Source: Variovorax sp. J22P240
GTDB taxonomy: Bacteria; Pseudomonadota; Gammaproteobacteria; Burkholderiales; Burkholderiaceae_C
DNA: 64,000 nt
NCBI RefSeq assembly: GCF_030316855.1
Contig: NZ_JASZYR010000001.1
Location: 992,001-1,056,000 of the forward strand
Direction of reading: 5' to 3'
The position numbers were made by a program, and so were the translations under genes. Shown here one piece after another: positions 52,386-61,386 of the stretch. The notes beneath the pieces were generated by a model. It was not told the DNA's origin. It saw only the letters and a list, made by a program, of their open reading frames with translations, and did no database searches. The first letter of the stretch is position 1. Each line of letters begins with the position of its first letter.

Positions 52386-54436
52386 GACAGCCTCACAAGA
52401 AAGTTGCCGTGGCCATCGACTTCGGCGCGAAAGCCGGGCTCCAGCCACACGGTGGTATCGGCCTGTTCGAGGATTGCGGGACCGTCGATACGCGCCGCCA
52501 CGGGAAGATCGAGACGCGCGTAGCGCACTGCTTCGTGCCACAGCCCATCGTGAAACACGCGCTGCGTGCCGAGCGGCTCGATGCTGCCGGCGCCTGCCGG
52601 CGCAAGCACGGCCAGGTCGAACTTCGGCCGCACGCCGATGCGCGCATAGCGCAGGTTCATCACGCGGATGGGGATGCCGTCGAGCACCCTTCCGAAAGCG
52701 GCCGTGTAGCTGGCCTCGAACGCGCCGCGGATGGAACCGCCGGTCAGCGGGGCGTTGCGCGCATCGGGCAGCAACACGGGCAAGGTGTGTGTCTGGCCCG
52801 CATAGAGCATGTCGAGCGCGACGACTTCCCGCACCTCGTCGAAGCGCACGCCCGACGAATCCAGGCGCTGCTGGCAACTCGCGGCGAGGTCGTCGATGCG
52901 CCGTTGCAGGTCGCGCACGTCGAGATCGGCCAGCGGCCGGTTGATGGTCTGCACCGCGTCGTGGCGCATGTCGGCGATCACGCAGCCCAGCGCCGAAGTC
53001 ACGCCCGGATAGCGCGGGACGATGCCCGTGGCCACGCCGACCTCCCGCATCATCGCGCAGACATGTAGCGCCCCGCCGCCGCCGAAGGGCATGTAGGCGA
53101 AGCGGCGCGGATCGTGGCCGCGTTCGATCGACACGAGGCGGATGGCACCCGCCATGCGTGCGTTGGCCACCGTCAGGATGGCCTCCGCGGCGGCATGCAC
53201 GTCCAGGCCGAGCGGCCGCGCTACGTGTTCCTCGATGGCCTGGCGCGATTTCTCGGCATCCAGCGCTGCCAGCAGCCCACCGCCCAGGGGTCGGTCGGCG
53301 GCGATGCGACCGAGCAGCACGTTCGCATCCGTGACCGTGGGCCGCATGTTGCCGTGCCCGTAACAGGCTGGCCCCGGCACGCTGCCGGCCGATTCGGGCC
53401 CGACCTGCAGCATGCCGCTCGCATCCACCGAGGCAATCGAGCCACCGCCGGCGCCGATGGTCTCGATCTGGATCATCGGCGAGCGGATCACCATGCCGAA
53501 CTCGATCGAGGTCTGCGCGGCCAGCGCGGCCTCGCCGTTCGCGACCAGCGACACGTCGAAGGAGGTGCCGCCCATGTCGCCCGTGATCGCGTTGGGAAAG
53601 CCCGCCGCGCGCGCAATGGCAGCGCACGCGATCACGCCCGCCGCCGGACCGGAGAGCGCCGTGCGCACCGGCAGGTCGCTGGCGGTCTGGCGCGATATCA
53701 CGCCGCCGTTGCTCTGCACCACCAGCAGTTCGCCAGCGAAGCCCTGCCCGCGCAGATCCGATTCCAGGCGATGAAGATAGCCGCCCACCACCGGCTGGAG
53801 CGCCGCGTTGAGCGTGGCCGTCGAGCAGCGCTCGAACTCGCGGATCTCGGGCAGCACCTCGCTCGCGGAGGTGACGTGCGGGTTGGGCCAGATCTCGCGC
53901 ACGGCGGCGACGGCGAGCCGCTCGTTCTCGTCATTGGCGTAGGTGTTGATGAAGAACACACACACCGCCTCGCAGCCCTCGGCCAGCAGAGCGCGCGTTT
54001 CGGCGCGCACCTGGTCGAGATCCACCGGCGTGTGCAGCGTGCCATCGGCCAGCACGCGCTCGTCCACCTCGCGGCGCAGATCGCGCGGCACGACCGGAAC
54101 GAAGCTGCCGCGCAGGCCCCAGGTCTGCGGGCGGTCGCGGCGGCGCATCTCCAGCACGTCGCGGAAACCGCGCGTGGTGATGATGCCGGTGCGCGCCACC
54201 TTGCGCTCCAGCAGCGCGTTGGTGCCGACCGTGGTGCCGTGCACGATGGTCGCGATCGCCGCAGCCGAGTCCGCCACGCGCGCCACACCGTTCATGAAGC
54301 CGCGCGCTTCCTCGCCGCGCGTGGAAGGGACCTTGACGATGCGCGCTGTACCGCTCGCCTCGTCGAGCACGAAGAGGTCGGTGAAGGTGCCGCCGACGTC
54401 GACGCCAACGACCAGGGATTTGCCGATGGATGTCAT
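52382..54436 (-). CDS. hyuA: Hydantoinase/5-oxoprolinase A subunit
   Basis: A 684-residue ATP-dependent amide-ring-opening subunit of the HyuA/OplA family. The ATPase-like fold is marked by VVGVDVGGTFTDLFVLDE, HGTTVGTNALLER, the central GDMGGTSFDVSLV and the glycine-rich GGGSIASVD. With HyuB it would hydrolyse a cyclic amide (hydantoin, 5-oxoproline, a lactam or imide) or carboxylate a ketone as in acetone/acetophenone carboxylases. ATG 54436 overlaps the HyuB stop as ATGA. No third (gamma) subunit of acetone carboxylase is nearby, which favours ring opening. Confidence 0.92.
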   Translation of the reverse strand: MTSIGKSLVVGVDVGGTFTDLFVLDEASGTARIVKVPSTRGEEARGFMNGVARVADSAAAIATIVHGTTVGTNALLERKVARTGIITTRGFRDVLEMRRRDRPQTWGLRGSFVPVVPRDLRREVDERVLADGTLHTPVDLDQVRAETRALLAEGCEAVCVFFINTYANDENERLAVAAVREIWPNPHVTSASEVLPEIREFERCSTATLNAALQPVVGGYLHRLESDLRGQGFAGELLVVQSNGGVISRQTASDLPVRTALSGPAAGVIACAAIARAAGFPNAITGDMGGTSFDVSLVANGEAALAAQTSIEFGMVIRSPMIQIETIGAGGGSIASVDASGMLQVGPESAGSVPGPACYGHGNMRPTVTDANVLLGRIAADRPLGGGLLAALDAEKSRQAIEEHVARPLGLDVHAAAEAILTVANARMAGAIRLVSIERGHDPRRFAYMPFGGGGALHVCAMMREVGVATGIVPRYPGVTSALGCVIADMRHDAVQTINRPLADLDVRDLQRRIDDLAASCQQRLDSSGVRFDEVREVVALDMLYAGQTHTLPVLLPDARNAPLTGGSIRGAFEASYTAAFGRVLDGIPIRVMNLRYARIGVRPKFDLAVLAPAGAGSIEPLGTQRVFHDGLWHEAVRYARLDLPVAARIDGPAILEQADTTVWLEPGFRAEVDGHGNFLVRLS

Positions 54437-56157
54437 GCGGACGCTTTCTTCTTTGGGTCGATGCCGGCCGTCACGTAGCCCATGGCACGGTCCTGCTCCC
54501 GCTGTTGCGGCTGGCGCTCGGCGGCGCTGCCCCAGCCGCCTCCGCCGGGGGTTTCGAGACGCACACGTTCGCCGCGCGCAAGGTGGATGCCGCGCATCTT
54601 CGAGACCATGGGCGGCATATGCCAGGCGCCTTCGTTCTCGTAGCGGAAGACGTTGACAGCGCCCGGCCCGCCACCGGCAATGCCCTTGGGCGGCGAGGTG
54701 CCGCGCTCGCCGAAGACGAACACTTCAGCATCCTTCTCCAGCAATTCGATTTCATAGACCGCGCCGAGGCCGCCACGAAACTGCCCGTCGCCGCCCGAGT
54801 CGGCGCGCAGCGACCATTCGGTGAAGCGCACCGGGTATGCGGCCTCGAGGATTTCGAGCGGCGGAATCGTGGCGGTGGAGATCGGTGCATTGCCATGCGA
54901 GAGCCCGTCCCCGCCCGAATGGCCGCCATGGCCGCCGCCGAAGAAGCTGAACATCACCCACCGCTGGCCCTCGCGACCCTTGTCGCTGCGGTGGCCCGCG
55001 ATCGACAGCGCATTGATGGTGCCGTAGGCCTGAGCGACCGCACGCGTCGGGTCGGCCTTGGCAGCAGCGCTGAAGATCACGTCGATCATGCGCAGGATGG
55101 TCTCGGTGTAGCCGCCGACGGGGCGCGGGCGTTCGGCGCTGATCACGAGCCGGTCGGGGATCTCGAAGTCGACCGCGTCGAGTACGCCGGCATTGGCGGG
55201 CACATCGGGGAACAGGTGCTTGAGCGCGACGTAGCAGGCGGCGACGGCCGTGGCGCGCGAGATGTTCACAGGGCCCGCGCACTGCGGCGAGGTGCGCGAG
55301 AAATCCAGCAGCAAGCGGTCGCCCTCGACGGTCATGTCGAGCGCGATGGTCAACGGCTCGTTGGTGATGCCGTCGTTGTCGAGCACATCCTCGAAACTGT
55401 AGCGCCCATCCGGCAGGGACGCGATGTGCGATCGCATCAGCCGCAGCGCCCGGCTGCGCAGTTCGCCCAGCGCCTGCAGCACCAGGTCGTCGCCGTATTC
55501 GTCGAGCAAGCCGTGCAAGCGGCGGGCGCCGAGTTCGAGCGCGGCCAACTGGCCGTTGAGATCGCCCCAGAGGCTGTCCGGCAGTCGCGTGTTGGCCTGC
55601 AGGATCGCGAGCACGTCGGCGTCGAGCACGCCGTCGCGCACGATACGCACCGGCGGAATCTGTACGGCCTCCTGCCAGCATTCGGTGGCGGCGGGGTTGT
55701 AGTTGCCGGGCACCGCACCGCCGACGTCGTGCCAGTGCGCAGCCGACGCCATGTGGCAGTAGAGCTTGCCGTTGCGGAAGAAGGGCCGCACCAGCTTGAA
55801 GTCGTTGGCGTGCGTACCACCGTCGTAGGCGTCGTTGCTGATCCAGATGTCGCCGTCGCGCATGCCGCCGCGCGGCTCGGCGGCCTTCGCGGTCGCGCGC
55901 ACCGCAAAGGCCATCGCGCCGACGAACACCGGCAGGCCGGACTTGCCCTGCACCAGCGTGTCGCCGCTCGCGGCGTCGTAGAGGCCGTGGCAGGCATCGT
56001 GCGCCTCGGCAATGATGGGATTGAACGCGCTGCGGTAGAGCGTCGCGTCCATCTCGTCGGCCACCTGTTCGAGGCGGCCGCGCAGCACGGCCAGCGTCAC
56101 GGGGTCGAGCGCGGTGACGGGAGAAGGGTCAGACATCGATGGCTTCCTTGCCAGCAC
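54433..56157 (-). CDS. hyuB: Hydantoinase/5-oxoprolinase B subunit
   Basis: A 574-residue HyuB/HydB subunit. It begins with LDPVTLAVLRGRLEQVADEMDATLYRSAFNP-type sequence (split here as LAVLRGRLEQVADEM) and contains ARAEAHDAC-like EAHDACHGLYDA, GDIWISNDAYDGGTHANDF and FFGGGHGGHSGGDGLSHGN, all conserved in the family. It pairs with HyuA for ATP-driven hydrolysis of a cyclic amide. It overlaps the aconitase-family small subunit by 29 bases upstream and HyuA by four bases downstream, so subunit amounts are probably fixed by coupling. Confidence 0.92.
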   Translation of the reverse strand: MLARKPSMSDPSPVTALDPVTLAVLRGRLEQVADEMDATLYRSAFNPIIAEAHDACHGLYDAASGDTLVQGKSGLPVFVGAMAFAVRATAKAAEPRGGMRDGDIWISNDAYDGGTHANDFKLVRPFFRNGKLYCHMASAAHWHDVGGAVPGNYNPAATECWQEAVQIPPVRIVRDGVLDADVLAILQANTRLPDSLWGDLNGQLAALELGARRLHGLLDEYGDDLVLQALGELRSRALRLMRSHIASLPDGRYSFEDVLDNDGITNEPLTIALDMTVEGDRLLLDFSRTSPQCAGPVNISRATAVAACYVALKHLFPDVPANAGVLDAVDFEIPDRLVISAERPRPVGGYTETILRMIDVIFSAAAKADPTRAVAQAYGTINALSIAGHRSDKGREGQRWVMFSFFGGGHGGHSGGDGLSHGNAPISTATIPPLEILEAAYPVRFTEWSLRADSGGDGQFRGGLGAVYEIELLEKDAEVFVFGERGTSPPKGIAGGGPGAVNVFRYENEGAWHMPPMVSKMRGIHLARGERVRLETPGGGGWGSAAERQPQQREQDRAMGYVTAGIDPKKKASA

Positions 56158-56635
56158 GCTGGCGTAACTGATTCATCAATCCGCCGGCGCGGACCATGTC
56201 CATGAGAAAGGCGGGCACCGGCTCGCAAGCCAGGCGCGTGCCATCGGGCGCGATCACCGCGGGCGAGGCTCGATCGATGGCGATGCGGTCGCCTTCGCGG
56301 AGCGTTTCGGCTTCCGGGCAAGTCAATAGCAGCAGGCCCAGATTGAACGCATTGCGGAAGTACAGCCCGCCAAAGGCCGGCGCGATGACGGCGGCGACGC
56401 CCAGCTTCACCAGCACAGCCGCCGCCTGCTCGCGCGAGGAACCGATGCCGAAGTTCGGCCCGGCCACGATCACATCGCCCGGACGCACCTCGCGCGCGAA
56501 TTCGGGTCGGACCGCTTCGAGGCAGTGCTGCGCGATGCGATCGATGCCGTGCTTCATGGCATGGCCGGGCGCCAGCGCGTCGGTATCGATGTCCGGGCCG
56601 AGGCGCCAGACGCGGTGCGTGGTCGTGGGCGTCAT
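56129..56635 (-). CDS. Aconitase-family dehydratase small subunit (LeuD-like)
   Basis: A 168-residue swivel-domain subunit of the 3-isopropylmalate dehydratase type. It carries DIDTDALAPGHAMKHG at the start and GPNFGIGSSREQAAAVLVKLGV, the GSSRE substrate-binding loop. With the large subunit it forms a hydro-lyase. ATG 56635 overlaps the large-subunit stop as ATGA. Because the operon holds importers, ring-opening subunits and a lyase but no leuA or leuB, I think it is a catabolic paralogue, for example of the 2,3-dimethylmalate or methylaconitate dehydratase kind. Confidence 0.9.
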   Translation of the reverse strand: MTPTTTHRVWRLGPDIDTDALAPGHAMKHGIDRIAQHCLEAVRPEFAREVRPGDVIVAGPNFGIGSSREQAAAVLVKLGVAAVIAPAFGGLYFRNAFNLGLLLLTCPEAETLREGDRIAIDRASPAVIAPDGTRLACEPVPAFLMDMVRAGGLMNQLRQRAGKEAIDV

Positions 56636-57918
56636 GCGAGCACCTCGCGCGGGTCGGTCACGCGGCCACGCAATGCCGCCGCGGCGACCGTGTAGGGCGA
56701 TCCCAGATACACCTGCGCCGTCGCCGAGCCCATGCGGCCCTTGAAGTTGCGTGCGGTCGTCGAAATGACGGTGATGTCGTCGCCCATCGGGTCGCCATAT
56801 CCCGAGCAGGCGCCGCACGCCGTCGGAAAGAGCTCGGCCCCGGCCTCCATCAGCGCCTGGAGCACGCCCTCCTCGCGCGCCTGCTCCTGGTCGCGCAGGC
56901 TGGCCGGTGCGACGATCAGCCGCACGCCAGTGGCGACCTTGTGGCCGCGCAACACCTGGGCCGCGGCGCGCAGGTCCTCGAGCTTGGCGCCGGTGCACGC
57001 GCCGATGTAGGCGACGTCGACCCGCGTGCCGAGGTAGCGGCTCACGCCATGCGCGTTGGCCGGGCTGTGCGGTGCGGCGACGTGGGGCTCCAGCGTGGCC
57101 GCATCGAAAAGGTGATGCGTGAAGTCGGCATCGCCATCGGTGAACCAGGGCGCCGTGTCGACCTGGGGGACGCCGGCTTCCGCCAGGAACGCGGACGTGG
57201 TGGCGTCGGGTGCGATCAGCCCGGCCTGCGCGCCCAGTTCGGCGCTCATGTTCGACAGCGTCATGCGCTCCTGCATCGACAGCGCCATCACGCCCGGACC
57301 GCAGAACTCCACCGCCTGGTAGCGACCGCCGTTCATGCCGAAGCGGCCGATCATGTGCAGCATCATGTCCTTGGCAGTCACGCCGGCGGGCAGCGCGCCG
57401 TCCCACCACATCCGGATCGTCTCGGGCACGCGCAGCCAGATCTCGCCGGTGACCATCACGCCCAGCATCTCGGTGCTGCCGATGCCGAACATGTAGGCGC
57501 CGAAAGCGCCGCCGGTCGGCGAATGCGAATCACCGCCCACGCACAGCATGCCCGGCCGGATATGGCCGTGCTGCGGCACCACCACGTGGCAAATGCCCTG
57601 GCTGTCGTAGACGTGCGGCAATTGCTGGTCGCGCGCCCAGTCGCGGGCGATGCGAACGATGCGGCGAGAGTCGTCGTCGCGCTCGGGCACGTAGTGGTCC
57701 ATCACGAGTACCACGCGAGAGCGGTCCCAGATCTGCGCGCCCAGTTCCTCCAGCATCGGCTTCAGGCGCCGCGGACCCGACGAGTCATGGAACATCGCCA
57801 TGTCGACCTCGCAGGTCACGATCTCCCCCACCGACACGCTGTCGCGCCCGCTCGCACGTGCGATCAGCTTCTGCGCCAGCGTCTGGGCCGAGGTGCGGAC
57901 GGGGGCCATCGCGGTCAT
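56632..57918 (-). CDS. Aconitase-family dehydratase large subunit (LeuC-like)
   Basis: A 428-residue iron-sulfur hydro-lyase subunit. The three cluster cysteines are in IGACTGAKLEDL and FPTACGACSGYGDPMG, and substrate motifs are CEVDMAMFHDSSG, CVGGDSHSPTGGAFGAYMFGIGSTEM and IGRFGMNGGRYQAVEF. It would interconvert a hydroxy-diacid with its unsaturated form through a [4Fe-4S] cluster. ATG 57918 overlaps the Bug gene stop as ATGA. Size matches archaeal/catabolic LeuC-like proteins rather than the 460-plus residue LeuC of biosynthesis, supporting a degradative role. Confidence 0.9.
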   Translation of the reverse strand: MTAMAPVRTSAQTLAQKLIARASGRDSVSVGEIVTCEVDMAMFHDSSGPRRLKPMLEELGAQIWDRSRVVLVMDHYVPERDDDSRRIVRIARDWARDQQLPHVYDSQGICHVVVPQHGHIRPGMLCVGGDSHSPTGGAFGAYMFGIGSTEMLGVMVTGEIWLRVPETIRMWWDGALPAGVTAKDMMLHMIGRFGMNGGRYQAVEFCGPGVMALSMQERMTLSNMSAELGAQAGLIAPDATTSAFLAEAGVPQVDTAPWFTDGDADFTHHLFDAATLEPHVAAPHSPANAHGVSRYLGTRVDVAYIGACTGAKLEDLRAAAQVLRGHKVATGVRLIVAPASLRDQEQAREEGVLQALMEAGAELFPTACGACSGYGDPMGDDITVISTTARNFKGRMGSATAQVYLGSPYTVAAAALRGRVTDPREVLA

Positions 57919-58871
57919 TCCGGCTTGGCTCCCGAGAACTTCACGACCTGCGCCCAGCGCTTGATCTCGCCCTGCACGAAGGCCGAGAACTCCTTCGGTG
58001 AATTGCCGACCGGGATGGCGCCCTCGGTTTCCAGCCGCCGCTGCATCTCTGGCTGCTTGATCGCCTGGCGCGCCGCATCGCTGATCTGGCGCGTCAGCTC
58101 CGGCGACATGCGGGCCGGACCGAACAGGCCGAACCACGCGCTCGACTCGTAGCCCGGCAACACCTCCGCGATGGCCTGCACGTCCGGGAACGCGGGCAGG
58201 CGCTTGGCCGTCGTCACGCCCAGCGCCTTCAACTTGCCGGCCTGGATATGGGCCTGCACGTTGCCGACGGCAGCGAACATGAGCTGCACCTGCCCTGCGA
58301 GCACGTCCTGCACCGCCGGGGCGGTGCCGCGATAGGGAATGTTCACGATGTTGACCCCCGACTGCATCTTGAACGCTTCGCCCGCCATGTGCAGCGACGA
58401 GCCCACGGACCCGATCGCGAAGTTGAGTTCTCCCGGCCTGGCCTTGGCGAGCGCGATCAGTTCGCGCAAGTTGCTGGCCGGCAGGGACGGATGCGCGACG
58501 AGGATCGACGGCGATGTCGCCACCGCGGTCAGTGCAGTGAAGTCCTTGACCGGATCGAAGGGCAGCGACGGGTAGAGCGTCGCATTGATGGCGTGGCTGG
58601 TGAAGCTCATCAGCAGCGTATTGCCATCGGGCGCGGCCTTGGCGACCGCGTCGGCGGCAATGTTGCCGCCCGCGCCGGGACGGTTCTCGACGATGACCGT
58701 CCTGCCGAGGGCCGGCCCCATGCTGGCCGCGAGCGTGCGCGCCAGCGTGTCGGTGGAGCCGCCCGCCGGTGCGCCGACCAGGATGCGCACGGGCGCGTTG
58801 CCCATCTGCGCATGGGCCGCGCTGCCGAGCGCGGCGGCAATGGATGAAATGAGGATGTCTCTGCGTTTCAC
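57915..58871 (-). CDS. Bug-type (TctC family) periplasmic solute-binding protein
   Basis: A 318-residue receptor with signal peptide (RRDILISSIAAALGSAAHA, cut near AHA-QM) and the family marks RILVGAPAGGSTDTLARTLA, ENRPGAGGNIAADAVAKAAPDG and YRGTAPAVQDVLAGQVQLMF. The start is GTG 58871, with AAGGAG about 11 bases upstream; a longer reading would lose the signal peptide. It lies between LivF (40-base gap) and the dehydratase pair, so one operon encodes two different kinds of solute receptor. It may act as a co-sensor or serve transport proteins encoded elsewhere. Confidence 0.9.
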   Translation of the reverse strand: MKRRDILISSIAAALGSAAHAQMGNAPVRILVGAPAGGSTDTLARTLAASMGPALGRTVIVENRPGAGGNIAADAVAKAAPDGNTLLMSFTSHAINATLYPSLPFDPVKDFTALTAVATSPSILVAHPSLPASNLRELIALAKARPGELNFAIGSVGSSLHMAGEAFKMQSGVNIVNIPYRGTAPAVQDVLAGQVQLMFAAVGNVQAHIQAGKLKALGVTTAKRLPAFPDVQAIAEVLPGYESSAWFGLFGPARMSPELTRQISDAARQAIKQPEMQRRLETEGAIPVGNSPKEFSAFVQGEIKRWAQVVKFSGAKPE

Positions 58872-58911
58872 GATGTCCCTGTCTCCTTGTGCGTGGTCTA
58901 TGGGTTGCGGC

Positions 58912-59622
58912 TCAGAGCCCCAGGTAGGCACGGCGCAGTTCGTCGCTGCCCAGCAGGTCCTGCGGCAGGCCCGAGAAGCGCACGCTGCCGTTCTCGAGGA
59001 CGTAGGCCCGATCGGCGATCTCCAGCGACTGGCCGACGTTTTGCTCCACCAGCAGCACGGCGAGGCCGCCGTCGCGCAATTGGCGGATCAGCGTGAACAT
59101 CTCCTCGACCAGCAGCGGCGACAGGCCCAGCGAAGGCTCGTCGAGGATCAGCAGCACGGGCTCGGCCATCAGGCCGCGGCCGATGGCAAGCATCTGCTGC
59201 TCGCCGCCGCTCATGGTGCCGGCGTGCTGGCGGAAGCGCTCCTTCAGCCGCGGGAAGATGCCGAACACCTTGTCGAGATTGGCCGCGCGGCGCTCCCGGG
59301 CACGCGTGAAGGAGCCAAGTTCGAGGTTCTCCAGCACGCTGAGGTTCGGGAACACCTTGCGGCCTTCGGGCACCTGGATCAGGCCGGCCTTGACGACGTC
59401 GCGGTAGTGCGCGCCGCTCAGGTCGTGCCCGTCGAAGCGCACCGTGCCGCTCCAGGCGGGGCACAAGCCGCAGACCATCTTGTTCAGGGTCGACTTGCCT
59501 GCACCGTTGCTGCCGAGCAGCGCGACCATCTCGCCCGCGTTCACCTGCAGGTCGACGCCGCGCAGCACCTCGACACGGCCGTAGCCGCCGCGCAGCGCGC
59601 GAATATCGAGCAACGAGGTCAT
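58912..59622 (-). CDS. livF: Branched-chain-amino-acid-type ABC transporter ATPase (LivF)
   Basis: A 236-residue ABC ATPase: Walker A ALLGSNGAGKSTL, signature TMSGGEQQMLAIGRG, Walker B LLILDEPSLGLSP and the H-loop region replaced by VLLVEQNV as in LivF proteins. It pairs with LivG to power uptake through LivH-LivM. The start overlaps the LivG stop as ATGA. Substrates of such operon-bound Liv systems are often amides, aromatic acids or dicarboxylates rather than leucine. Confidence 0.93.
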   Translation of the reverse strand: MTSLLDIRALRGGYGRVEVLRGVDLQVNAGEMVALLGSNGAGKSTLNKMVCGLCPAWSGTVRFDGHDLSGAHYRDVVKAGLIQVPEGRKVFPNLSVLENLELGSFTRARERRAANLDKVFGIFPRLKERFRQHAGTMSGGEQQMLAIGRGLMAEPVLLILDEPSLGLSPLLVEEMFTLIRQLRDGGLAVLLVEQNVGQSLEIADRAYVLENGSVRFSGLPQDLLGSDELRRAYLGL

Positions 59623-60392
59623 GCGGGAACTCCCTGGCTCGCGCTGCCAGCCGCCTTGCGCAGCCGCGCGGCCGTGCCGTGGCCGAGATAGGCCTCGACC
59701 ACCTTGTCGTTCGAGGTGACCTGCGCCGGATTGCCCTCGGCGATGAGTTGTCCCTGCGCCAGCACCCAGACGTGCTCGGCCAGGTTCATCACGGCCTGCA
59801 TCACATGCTCGATCATCAGCACGGTCACGCCGCCGTCGGCGATGCCGCGCACCACCGGCATCATCTCGGCGATCTCCTGCGGATTGAGACCGGCGAGCAC
59901 CTCGTCGAGCAAGAGGAGGCGCGGCTGCGTCGCGAGCGCACGGGCCAATTCCAGCCGCTTGCGGCCGGCCACGGTGAGGTCGGATGCCGGCTTGTCGAGT
60001 TGGGCCGCGAGGCCGACCCGTGCCGCGACTTCTTCCGCGCGCTGCAACGCGGCGCCGCGGCCCCGCACATGCAGATGCGCGCCGACCGCGATGTTCTCGC
60101 GCACCGTCTGTGCGGCGAAGGGCTTGACGATCTGGAAGGTGCGCGTCATGCCCAGCAGCGCGTTGCGATGCGGTTCCCGGCCGGTGATGTCCTGCCCGGC
60201 GAAGCGCACGATGCCGGTGTCGGGTTTGAGAAAGCCGGACATCAGCGCGAACAGCGTTGTCTTGCCTGCACCATTGGGGCCGATCAGCGCGCTCAGGCTG
60301 CCTTCGCTGACGGCAAGGCTCACGTTCTGCACCGCCTTCAGTCCGCCGAAGGAGCGCGAGATGCCGTTCAGCGCAAGGAGTGGCTCAGCCAT
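59619..60392 (-). CDS. livG: Branched-chain-amino-acid-type ABC transporter ATPase (LivG)
   Basis: A 257-residue ABC ATPase: Walker A ALIGPNGAGKTTL, signature DLTVAGRKRLELARAL (the usual LSGG replaced by LTVAG, as is common in LivG), Walker B LLLLDEVLAGLN and the histidine switch MIEHVM. It overlaps LivM by eight bases upstream and LivF by four downstream. It couples ATP hydrolysis to solute import in the operon. Confidence 0.93.
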   Translation of the reverse strand: MAEPLLALNGISRSFGGLKAVQNVSLAVSEGSLSALIGPNGAGKTTLFALMSGFLKPDTGIVRFAGQDITGREPHRNALLGMTRTFQIVKPFAAQTVRENIAVGAHLHVRGRGAALQRAEEVAARVGLAAQLDKPASDLTVAGRKRLELARALATQPRLLLLDEVLAGLNPQEIAEMMPVVRGIADGGVTVLMIEHVMQAVMNLAEHVWVLAQGQLIAEGNPAQVTSNDKVVEAYLGHGTAARLRKAAGSASQGVPA

Positions 60393-61386
60393 GGCGGCTT
60401 CCCTTCCCCGCCCAGAGCTGGCGGACCGACAGGCCGATTCCCGCGATCCCGCGCGGCAGGAAGATCACGATCAGCACCAGCACCACCCCGTAGATCACCA
60501 TGTTGATGCCCGGCAGTTCGCCGAACAGGTTGCGCGTGAGATCGGACAGCACGTGCAGCACTGTCGCGCCCAGCAGCGGCCCCCACAGCGTGCCCATGCC
60601 GCCGACGATGGCCGCCACCAGCGCCTCGACGGAGGTGCCCGCGCCATAGGCGATGCCCGGATCGATGTACTGGAACACCTGCACGTAGAACGCGCCGGCC
60701 GAGCCCATGAAGGCGCCCGAAATGCCGATCGCCGCAAGCTTGACGCGAAACGGGTTCACGCCGACGGCGCGTGCCGCATCCTCGTTGTCGCGCACCGCCT
60801 GCAGGTACGCGCCGAAGCGGCCATTGCGCAGCCACCACGTCACGAGCAAGGCGGCCGTGACAAAGGCCAGCACGACCCACAGGTAACCGGCGCGCGAAGG
60901 AAACTGCAGGTTGCCGGCGGATTCGCGCAACGGCACCATCAGCCCGACGCCGCCGCCGGTGAAAGGCACCGACAGCGCGACGATGCGGAACACCTCTGCA
61001 AAGGCCAGCGTCACGAGCGCGAAATACGAGCCCTTGAGCCCATAGCGAAAGGTGAGCGCGCCCACGAACAGCCCGACCACCGCACTCCCCGCTACTGCCA
61101 TCGGCAATGCCGCCCATGCATTGATGCTGCCCTGCAGTTGCGCGATGGCCTGGATGTACGCGCCCGTTCCGAAGAAGAGCGCATGCCCGAAGGAGAACTG
61201 GCCACCGAAACCGCCGAGGATGTTCCAGGCCTGCGCGATCAGCGTCGCGTACAAGGCCATCATCACGAAGTTGAGCGCCACGCCCGACGAAGTCACGAGC
61301 GGCAGGCATGCCACAAGCACCGTGAAGACTGCGATGCCGCCCAGGTGCCGCAGGCCACTGCTTGAAATGCCGACAACGTCGCTCAT
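60385..61386 (-). CDS. livM: Branched-chain-amino-acid-type ABC permease (LivM)
   Basis: A 333-residue inner membrane permease with about ten helices. The LivM pattern is present: FVMMALYATLIAQAWNILGGFGGQFSFGHALFFG near the start is the conserved helix pair, and VRDNEDAARAVGVNPFRVKL is the coupling loop that meets the ATPases. The start overlaps the LivH stop as ATGA. It forms the channel with LivH. Confidence 0.93.
   Translation of the reverse strand: MSDVVGISSSGLRHLGGIAVFTVLVACLPLVTSSGVALNFVMMALYATLIAQAWNILGGFGGQFSFGHALFFGTGAYIQAIAQLQGSINAWAALPMAVAGSAVVGLFVGALTFRYGLKGSYFALVTLAFAEVFRIVALSVPFTGGGVGLMVPLRESAGNLQFPSRAGYLWVVLAFVTAALLVTWWLRNGRFGAYLQAVRDNEDAARAVGVNPFRVKLAAIGISGAFMGSAGAFYVQVFQYIDPGIAYGAGTSVEALVAAIVGGMGTLWGPLLGATVLHVLSDLTRNLFGELPGINMVIYGVVLVLIVIFLPRGIAGIGLSVRQLWAGKGSRHG

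Noticed and set aside
52382-56157. Acetone or acetophenone carboxylase
   Set aside because: The A and B subunits are related, but no gamma subunit gene is present in the operon and the neighbours fit amide-ring opening better.
56129-57918. Leucine biosynthesis leuCD
   Set aside because: No leuA, leuB or leu regulator is near; the pair is embedded in a catabolic import operon and the large subunit is shorter than biosynthetic LeuC.
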